Positions 56,501-64,000 of a stretch of 64,000 nt of DNA are shown here, in pieces. Every line of letters starts with the position of its first letter. The first letter of the stretch is position 1. The notes under the pieces are model-generated. The model was not told the DNA's origin and did no database searches. It saw nothing but the letters and a program-made list of their open reading frames with translations. Position numbers and translations under genes: made by a program. Origin of the DNA: Sialis fuliginosa (lineage: Eukaryota > Arthropoda > Insecta > Megaloptera > Sialidae). The stretch spans positions 2,761,001 to 2,825,000 of the forward strand of contig OY540813.1 of NCBI GenBank assembly GCA_961205875.1, read 5' to 3'.

Positions 56501-59500
56501 CTGCAGCGAAAACATTAATCAATACAGATTCATTGATTATAAATTTAATTAATACACTTACCGGTGTGTTGTATAAGATCGGGTGAAGCAAATTGATTAA
56601 TTCTCGAAGGTTTAAACGTAGAACAAACAGAATGATCTGGGCCCCAGATATCTTCATAATCACTAGCTTTATCTCCAACTGAACTTCGGTAATAGACAGT
56701 CGGTGAATCTAAGATATCAGATTCTTGATAATGTTTCGAAAACTTCCGCCCGGATTTGGATCTCTTACTGTGCCGTCCCGACGTCCTAGTCAACGGCAAA
56801 GGGGAGACAGCGTCGGGCGTAAGGGGTGACAGCAAGCTCGGGGGACCTGAGCCGGTCTGTGTGGGCGAGATCACGCTGTCCGTGGGCGATAGAACGCTGT
56901 TTGTTGGAGACAGCACGTGTGTTATCTGTTGTTGACTAGATGCACTGACGGTATCACTGGTGGGACTCACAATCTGACTAGTGGAGTTGTTGGACGATGT
57001 TGACGTCTTTGTGATGCAGGATGCGCGACGGATGCTGCCGTGAGACGAGATGGTCGAGACGCACTGGCCTTCGGGAGACAGGCGCTTTGATGGGTCCTGG
57101 AAATATAAAAAGAAATTCTGGTCATATCGAAAAATTATATATTATTAACCTAGTTTTGCTAACCCTTAACCCCCACACCCGGATTCAAGAAATTCTGCAT
57201 TATTTGAAAGTTAAGCAAATTGCATTTTTTGCAAGTATCTAAAAAAATATTGCTTTTATGAAAAAAATGTTTAATAACAAATTATAGATCAGAAAATTTG
57301 CAATAAAAAAGTCCCCATATATTTTTTAAGTAGGACATTTAGTTTTTATGTAAAACATGTTGCAATATTGCTAAAACATATTAAACCTTTTTTTGCGCCA
57401 TTTTTCAGATCGTTTTTACACAGAAAATAAAAGTTTACAAAAAAAACATTATGGAATCTTTTTTATTGAGAATTTTCTGATCTTTACTTTATTATAGAAA
57501 CTTTTTTCCGTGAAACCAGTATTTTTTGTGATATTCGTGAAAAACAATTTTACCGTGCCTGAGATAATTATTATTAATGATACTACAAATTGCCAGTTTC
57601 ACTAATGACTTTTCTCTCTTAAACTTGGTCAAATCGATGTTTGAAGGAAACTATAAATACCTATCTATTTGTTATTTTGAGCTAGTACAGTTAAAATCAG
57701 TGTTAGTACAAGTGAATCAACAACATCGAAAAGCTAGCCACACTAAAAAGCGCTATAAGGAGTATATAACTACAAACAAACAAACAACCAAACATATAAC
57801 AGACTTGCCTCTCTGACACAAGACACCTCAACATGCGATGGACTCGACACGACGTCCCGCTCGTCCGTCTGACTGTTGACGCTGAACGTTACCGTGGTCG
57901 TAACTGTAAAGTTACTGCTGGCCGCGCTGCTGTCGGACCTGGCGCCCGGGGGCTTCGCCCAGCGTGGCGGTGGCGGAGGGGGCGACTTCACGCACCCCTC
58001 CGGAGTGCTGCTTGCGCTCGACGCGCTCGTTATTGCCGGTCTGGTCAGTAAAGCCTGCACAATGTTAGCTCGTGTGTATGTGTTTTTTGAGGTTAAGTTA
58101 CTATAGAATATCGCTGGCTGTCAAAACAGTTGAAAAGGACTAGGATTTTTATAGAAAATGGATAAATATACACGTTGTTGATGACCTATGAGACCTTCAG
58201 AAAGATACTTTACGTTTAACGTGCAGTTACTACCAAAAGTTGCTTTAAAAATTAAAAAAAAATGTATAGTTTTTGAATAAAAAATTATTGAAAATTCAAA
58301 TTATGTTATTTCGAAACTTGGCAACATTTTAAATATTCAGATGTGTCGGTAAAGTGAGTGAGGTATAATTATGCTAAATAACACCAGATACATGAAATAG
58401 CTAAATAAGTAGATACGTACTGTACGTCTGTCTCTCTTTGACAACCAGTAATTAGAGTGAGACAAGTACTTACTCAGTAAAATTTTGACCAATGAGCTTG
58501 GGCACCCCAAATGACGTATTTTCCCCTTCTCGCGCTGAATTATGAAGCTATATTTGTTATGATTGGGCACACCATTCCCCCTCCCCAAATTTAGGCACCC
58601 CAGATGACGTTTTCCCTCTCGCGCCGAGCTACTGAGGCTACCTTGTACTTTACATATCTTTCTTAATATATGTAAAAATAAAAACAGCAGTTCAATATCC
58701 GCCATATTTAAAAAAAAGTAAATTAATTGTCGTATGGGAAAAATATTTTAGACAACAGAAAAACAGATATTTAAACGAGGAATTTGAAAAACATGGGTTT
58801 ACGTTTTTTTCATTAAAAGTTAACTTTACCTAAAATGCAAATTCGTTTCGAGTTTTTTTTCATCAGGTCTCATAGATTCTGAAATAAGGTTATATTATTA
58901 ATTGTCAAGATGCATCTATTTTCTATCAGAATTTTTCAATAAAATGTCGTACCATGTTATCAGATAAGGATTACATAGTTTCTGAGAAAAATATTTTTCC
59001 TTTTGAAAAAAAAAATTTTTTGAGAATCTCGAAAAAAAAATGTTTTTGATGAGATGCTTCTGTTAGAAACTGTATTAATTAAATAAGTAAATTAATTAAT
59101 TAACAATGTATTCCGTTCAATATTAATAAATAATTAGTAATGCAAGAAAATATTTATTTAATAAAAAATAATCAAAATATTATGGTTACTTACAGTTATA
59201 TAATTAATCCAAAATCTTATTTATTTATGTATTTTAATGAAAAAAGAGTTTATAAATGCTTGAAGCAGTAAGTGTATTTACTAATTAAATACTTGACACT
59301 AATAAAATAAAATAAACATTTATAGCAACTAAAAATCAAGCAAAAAAATAATAAACACTCAGAAATTATCAAACACAAAAACTGTTTGTTCAAAAGATGC
59401 AATCACTTAACTATCTTTACTCTTGGCAAGGAAACCACAAAAATTACTGTTGTTAGTTGCTAAGTCAATAATAAAACAGGTTTCAAAAATTTTCATATTT

Positions 59501-62500
59501 TTTTACGTAATGTGAATTAATTCAGAAATCGTAGAATTTTTTGTTCATTGTTTTTTTTTACGTAAAGTAACTAATGTCGGTAAATCATGAATCGAAATTT
59601 AAGAAAAATGTATGAAACGTTCTACCTTAAATTATTTTCAATAATAAGAAATAATACGAATCATTTTTTTTTGTAAATATCTATTAAAATATTGTATTTG
59701 ATAGAGCTGTAACTTGTTAATAATAAAATTAAATTTTCAATGCCTAATACCGGACTACTTACGATTTTTTTTTAATTTTTACGAAACGATTAATTTTCTA
59801 ATAAAAAAAAATCTACAAACGCGTTTTTCTCGAACCCACTTTTTTCGGTTGTTGGGAAGCAGAAACGTAATTCTAATCAACCTAATTTTAAGAGGTTTTT
59901 CTACAAACTAATAGTTATATTAATATAATAAATAAAATTTACAAAAATCCTGAAATAAGTTTAAAATTTTATGCGTTACACCATAAATACTGCCTTTATG
60001 ATTCGTCAAAATGATATGAAATTTTAACAGATAAAACTAGATGAAATAACGACCATTTTAAGCTATTTTCGAAGTTAATGTGATTGATAATTCCAGTTTT
60101 CTATGTATATCATCAAACAGAAGAAAGAAAAAAGTGTACACAAAAATTCACCCTAAAAATAATTTCATCTAACCATAGACATAGAGAATGGACCACGCAT
60201 CTGACTCGAACACAGAGCCGTGTCAAAAGAAAGAGATAGAAACAGGTTTGGAATATACTTGTCCTTTTTTAAACAGGAGTGTAACTATTTCATTCTTGGC
60301 CCCAAATATTAAAAATATTCATAAATGTATATAAAGAGGTTAAAATAATTAACGTTATAAAAAAATTTTATTTAAAAAAAAGAAACAATTATTGATTTCT
60401 AAATAATATAAGTTTCGAATTTTTTTAACCAATTTTAATATCTTCTTCTAATATCATTTTGTAGCAACCATATGGGAATTGATTTAAAACTATTTTTTAT
60501 TAATATATATTTAATATTTTTGGTAGCAAAAATGTTATTTTCCCGGAATATTCGTCCATAATTTTGCAAATTTCTATCAGATCAATTGAGGTTGTTTTTT
60601 TTAATTTCCTCGATGAATTATTGTTTTATATTATTTAATTTTCTAATGAAAAACTTATTGCACAAAAATCACAAAATAGATATACAAAAATATATCTGAC
60701 AGAAATACTACCCTGAACTATAGTAAGCTACCAATCAGATCTTAGAAAAAAAGATAGATATATTCCAAACTACACTTTTTGAACAAATGTTACACCATTG
60801 TGTTAATACAGAATGCACTGTCCATTCTCTATGTCTATGGATCTAACATAAAATCTAAAACGACTAATTCACACACGCTACCCACAATTATATACACCTA
60901 CATCTACACACTCACCATGTTACTGATAATATTGAGCGTGTTCGGAGGTGTAGGTCTCTGAGATCTCGACACAACAGAAGTTAGGGATTCGGTGACGGTC
61001 GTGCTACCTTTGAATGTGCTCATGATTGGATTCAGGTTCAGTGTTACGCTCCCGGTTTCGGGGTTTTGTCCCAGCATCTCGTTTGAGATCTGTTGTGTTG
61101 GAGTGGTTCTGTCAGGAGGCCGCGGGTTCGCCATTGGGTATCGCCAAAACTCTAAGAGAAAATATTTATGTATTCGCGTTAGAAGTTATACTTATTTCTA
61201 CGAAAAATTAACCTAAAATATTTTAAAACACGATATTTTTGTTTGTTTCAAATATACAGATTTCCTAAACGGTAATGTCCGGTATTATAAAGGAGCTAGC
61301 AAAATTTGCTAGTTAACAAGCACTTTCAAATGGGGTATTAATTCTGTACTAATATCTATGGATTAGCTATGGAATTTAGAGCAGTGACACTTCAACTGAT
61401 TGTAATACAGTTGGCATCTTTCACCGTACAAAATAATTTTCATAATATCACCACTGTTTTAATATCGTTGATATTTACCTACAACGCGTGTCAAAGTCTT
61501 CAACAAACTCCAAAAGAACTGTTTGATATCTCATTTGAAAGTGATTGCTAGCTAGCAAATTTTATAATATCGGACATAAGAGATACAGAATCGGTTAAGT
61601 AGAGTAAAAACACGTTCAAATATGCTATAGCCAACTTAGTGACCCATAAGAAAAAATAAAGTTAGGACTATAACTGGGAAACTAAAAATACATAATATAA
61701 AAATTCTAAATACACCAATCAATTCTACACAAAAAGTGCTTTAAGAAACCGCAAACAAAAAATACCTATCTACTTTAACAAAAAAATTATAACCATTTAA
61801 AGAATTTCCGTATTTTCAGATTTTTGGGTAATTATTAATATTTTTTAATGTAGTAATACTCACCCAATCCTTACAAATAATTCATCTCATTTAACCGAAT
61901 CTGTATCTCTTACCTTTTAAGAAATCCCCATGCATTTCACGCTTATCTTGGACACCCTGTATTGTATAGCATCCCCTATCAATCTACGCCCTAGGCATTT
62001 GCCTATATTGCCTACCTTATTATTGAAGGTAAGTATGTAATTTGTGTAGTATTTTTATTTAAATTGAACATACCTTGCCCTAGAAGTGCTAGTGAAGAAA
62101 GTTGCTGTCGAGTTTTTGCTTCTTTGATAGCTCTAGGTAATGTAAGTTGAACTGGTAATTCATCACTGGAAAGTTGAAGGCATTTTATTACAATTAAAAA
62201 AATTATATATTATTATAGATTAATATAAAATATCAAATTGAAAGTTATACAAGTTTCACAGTTTTACTGATGTCAAATAAATTAACACAAACGTCGTCCA
62301 AAATATTTAGAAAAACTCAGGAAAACCAATTTAAAGAGAATCTAAAAGTTGAATTCAGTAATGCTGGGGAATCCTGTATTTCTGATCAATTAATTAATGG
62401 ACACTAACAATAAAGCGGCTATTACACTATCAAATAAATATGTCAAAGATCTTTAACAAAGATTTGATCATATTTCTTTGATAAAATACGAGATTTTGTT

Positions 62501-63916
62501 TTATTACACTACATAAAATATTTGATAATATTTTCTCAATATTATCTAGGGATATTTTCTTCTTTTTTGGTGCCTTTAGAATATCAGTGCATGGATGTCC
62601 GTCAATTGACGCGATCGAGGTTTGAATTTACAACCGTGTATTGTGGTTTTTATAATCAATAAGAAGATTATCATATAATACTGGATTTTGTTGATATTCA
62701 TATATTAATAATTATGTACTTGTAACTGTCAGTGATAACTTGGTAGTCGCCATTTTGTTTTTGACGTCAAAAAACTTTGATCAAATATAAGAGATTGTCA
62801 TTAACTATGATCATAGAAATATTATGAACGTAAATATTATAAAAGTTGACTTATTACACTGTAATATTTCTTTGATCAAATAAATTTTATCATATTTCTT
62901 TGATAGTGTAATAGCCGCTTAAGATGGTTAAAATGTGACTTACCAGCATTGAGAGTAGTAAGCAATAAGTGAAGGAATGTCGTTGAAACGATTCTCTGAG
63001 GTTTCTAGACCTAGCCGGCCCATAGCAGACTGTATGAGGTAGTGCTCTATATAGGGCCCTTTGTCGGCCGGGAGCCTCACAGATAACGCCATCGTGTCCG
63101 GCTGGCTTGACTGCCGGACTACGAAATTCTGCAAAAAAATTATTATTAACGATAAAAAATTTATTCAAAAAAAAAATTCTAAAAAAATTCTCCGTTTTAT
63201 TAGAACAAAATACACAGAAAAAGAATCTCCAATAAGGCCTTTTAAGTTATCTCAAGGTCACGTAAATATTACCATCTAATAGATTTTTTAAACCCTAAGG
63301 TTCGATATTATAAAGGAGCTAGCAAATTTGCTAGTTAGCAAGCACTTTCAAATGAGGTATTAATTCTGTGATAGTATCTATGGATTAGCTATTGAATTTA
63401 GAGCAGTGATACTTCAACTTATTGTAACACAGTTGGCGACTCTGACCGTATAAAATAATTTTCATAATATCGCCACTGTTGGTGTTTACATATCACGCGT
63501 GCGCGAAAACTCAACACTTCATGAAACTTCAAGAGAACTGTCCGATAGATTTGTGCCTGCTAGCTCGTTTATAATACTAGAATAAAACTATTTTGCTAGA
63601 AACTCAACCAACTTTTTTATTATTTACAATATTCCCAACTCCAACTTACCCCCTCCTCCTTGCCCTGCAACAGATGAAATGCCCCCGCACGCTGTATCCC
63701 AGGCAAAAACCATACAGGGTGTGTCCTAACAAGGCGCTCCACCAGACTGATGTCGCATGCGGCCCCGTACCCCGTGTCGGCACTCGACTCAGAGACTCCG
63801 CCCCCCTCAGAATCACCGTCAGACCCGTCACCGCTCCTAGGCCCCCCAGGACCGCTGCTACGCCGTCTGACGATATCATCGTGAACTCCACCTTCTGAAG
63901 AGATCGAATCGTGACT
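53191..63916 (-). CDS. spri: RIN/Sprint-type Rab5 guanine nucleotide exchange factor (5' end outside window)
   Basis: This cytosolic Ras effector activates Rab5 on endosomes. Exons in order: 63916-63650, 63128-62944, 62165-62074, 61151-60916, 58054-57809, 57096-56562, 56500-56389, 56328-56172, 55909-55609, 55547-55189, 55132-55042, 54977-54808, 54702-54598, 54491-54300, 54189-54058, 53997-53871, 53809-53673, 53538-53364 and 53306-53191 (TAA). All phases match, giving 1244 residues in the window. Domains are SH2 (LVERLVRTHPVWFLPGIQRA to LIAYYSQC), a long Ser/Pro-rich region with PPPPPPRWAKPP, the RIN homology and VPS9 region (ILEGVLHRLVVRPLRSHLQT, WGLLHPSLLSGEGGYYLTTL) and a C-terminal Ras-association domain. 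The start and any earlier exons lie beyond 64000. The donor at 57808 would be GC. Other small exons in 58.1-60.9 kb cannot be excluded. Confidence 0.92.
53673..54977 (-). CDS. spri: VPS9 and RIN-homology exons of the Sprint/RIN gene
   Basis: Six exons (54977-54808, 54702-54598, 54491-54300, 54189-54058, 53997-53871, 53809-53673) encode the Rab5 exchange module. Diagnostic stretches are FAQNIENFISCTRESRETNP, MRNMRQFMSGMKNYLVKHGE, LDAILEGVLHRLVVRPLRSH, LGADDFLPVFVWVLVKTNF and WGLLHPSLLSGEGGYYLTTL. The Asp of the GADDFLPV motif belongs to the catalytic surface of the VPS9 family. Confidence 0.93.
57809..58054 (-). CDS. spri: Pro/Ser-rich exon of Sprint/RIN with a possible GC donor
   Basis: The exon reads ALLTRPAITSASSASSTPEG, then CVKSPPPPPPRWAKPPGARS, then a Thr/Val stretch to HVEVSCVRE. 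Its 3' junction is AG followed by GCAAGT, a classic GC-AG donor in phase 0. An alternative GT donor (GAG then GTGTCT) lies 18 bp earlier at 57826, also phase 0; it matches the consensus less well. The two would differ by six residues. The acceptor before GCTTTACTG is weak. Confidence 0.7.
58055..60915. other. Large sprint intron
   Basis: No exon is recognised in 2.9 kb of AT-rich DNA. It includes a repeat shared with 6650-6780 (59810-59885) and, at 58490-58640, two copies of a GGCACCCCA(A/G)ATGACG block separated by about 100 bp. Confidence 0.6.
61275..61578. mobile_element. MITE, ATGTCCGGTATTATAAAGG family, in a sprint intron
   Basis: Left TAATGTCCGGTATTATAAAG, GAGCTAGCAAAATTTGCTAG; right GCTAGCTAGCAAATTTTATA, ATATCGGACATAA. 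The internal text TATGGAATTTAGAGCAGTGA matches 24837-25173. Confidence 0.8.
62414..62919. mobile_element. 506-bp TAA-flanked MITE, copy 2 (inverted)
   Basis: Termini AGCGGCTATTACACTATCAA and GATAGTGTAATAGCCGCT lie between perfect TAA flanks (62411-62413 and 62920-62922). The interior is the inverse of 27170-27674 and similar along its whole length. It sits just downstream of an SH2 exon of sprint (25 bp from its donor). Confidence 0.88.
62944..63916 (-). CDS. spri: SH2-domain exons of the Sprint/RIN gene
   Basis: Exon 63916-63650 carries an acidic Gly/Ser-rich stretch and the first SH2 strand and helix, ending HLLQGKEEG. Exon 63128-62944 continues NFVVRQSSQPDTMALSVRLP, then HYLIQ, then FNDIPSLIAYYSQC. 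The phosphotyrosine-binding Arg of the FLVR-type motif (FVVRQ) is kept at 63114-63116. The intron that splits the domain holds a MITE copy (63299-63586). Confidence 0.93.
63299..63586. mobile_element. MITE copy in the intron that splits the sprint SH2 domain
   Basis: It begins near AGGTTCGATATTATAAAGGA, GCTAGCAAATTTGCTAGTTA and shares TATCTATGGATTAGCTATTG and TAGAGCAGTGATACTTCAAC with the 61275 copy. The right end, GCTAGCTCGTTTATAATACT, is decayed. Confidence 0.75.
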
Positions 63917-63963
63917 CTAGAACAAACAATCAAATTATCATATATGTAGGCTTTTTACAGTGA

Positions 63964-64000
63964 AAGTTTCATCAAAATCGGTTCAGTAATTTTTGTGTCA
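63964..64000 (+). mobile_element. Retroelement tail at the window edge
   Basis: The text AAGTTTCATCAAAATCGGTT followed by CAGTAATTTTTGTGTCA matches the tail at 1885-1960. It is cut by the window end. Confidence 0.5.

Noticed and set aside
61026-61211. Plus-strand open frames over 60992-61216
   Set aside because: They are antisense shadows of the sprint exon 61151-60916.
63646-63933. 95-codon frame starting MIVCSRVT on the minus strand
   Set aside because: It lies in the wrong frame of the first SH2 exon; the frame that gives the SH2 sequence is used instead.
1-64000. tRNA, rRNA or snoRNA genes
   Set aside because: No cloverleaf with A and B boxes, no rRNA core and no convincing C/D box pair in WDR3 introns was seen by eye; a tRNAscan or Infernal run would settle it.

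Overview
The window is AT-rich, intron-rich eukaryotic DNA that looks like an arthropod, most likely an insect and possibly a lepidopteran. The evidence is split genes with GT-AG introns, protein families with typical insect versions, short RTE-like retroelement tails, and many MITEs. No bacterial, viral or organellar gene organisation is seen. The organism call rests on general character only.

Layout. (1) About 4.0-27.8 kb, plus strand: the 3' part of a kainate-type ionotropic glutamate receptor gene. Its ligand-binding, membrane and tail exons are spread over large, transposon-filled introns. Two homologous exons (10734-10988 and 15478-15735) encode the same M1-to-pore segment with the same phases, so they should be mutually exclusive. 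One carries Gln and the other Arg at the channel Q/R site. (2) 27.8-34.5 kb: no recognised coding sequence, mostly repeats. (3) 34.5-40.2 kb, plus: nearly all of a heparan-alpha-glucosaminide N-acetyltransferase (HGSNAT) gene, first exon not found. (4) 40.6-44.5 kb, plus: a complete WDR3/UTP12-like WD-repeat gene in 11 exons (933 aa predicted). (5) 44.8-51.0 kb, minus: an RNF8-like coiled-coil and RING E3 ligase with Ser/Asp-rich microexons and a C-terminal CCHC zinc knuckle. (6) Nested on the plus strand in its 4.2-kb intron: a three-exon gene for an unrecognised basic 122-aa protein plus a Myb/SANT-like fragment, both lying between long inverted arms of a known MITE family. (7) 53.2-63.9 kb, minus: 19 exons of a RIN/Sprint-type Rab5 exchange factor (SH2, Ser/Pro-rich middle, VPS9, RA), 5' end outside the window.

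The genes are not an operon and share no obvious pathway: they cover synaptic signalling, lysosomal heparan sulphate breakdown, small-subunit rRNA processing, ubiquitin signalling and endocytic Rab5/Ras signalling. HGSNAT and WDR3 are head-to-tail, 384 bp apart; WDR3 and the RING gene converge, with stop codons about 300 bp apart.

The rest is mobile-element debris: hAT-like elements with perfect 8-bp target duplications, TA-flanked foldback MITEs, TAA-flanked 505-bp MITEs, retroelement 3' ends, tandem duplications, an unusual number of G or C homopolymers in the first 36 kb, and a motif at 8915-8958 that matches the hammerhead ribozyme core. All exon borders were read by eye from splice consensus and reading-frame continuity; nothing was tested by alignment or RNA data.
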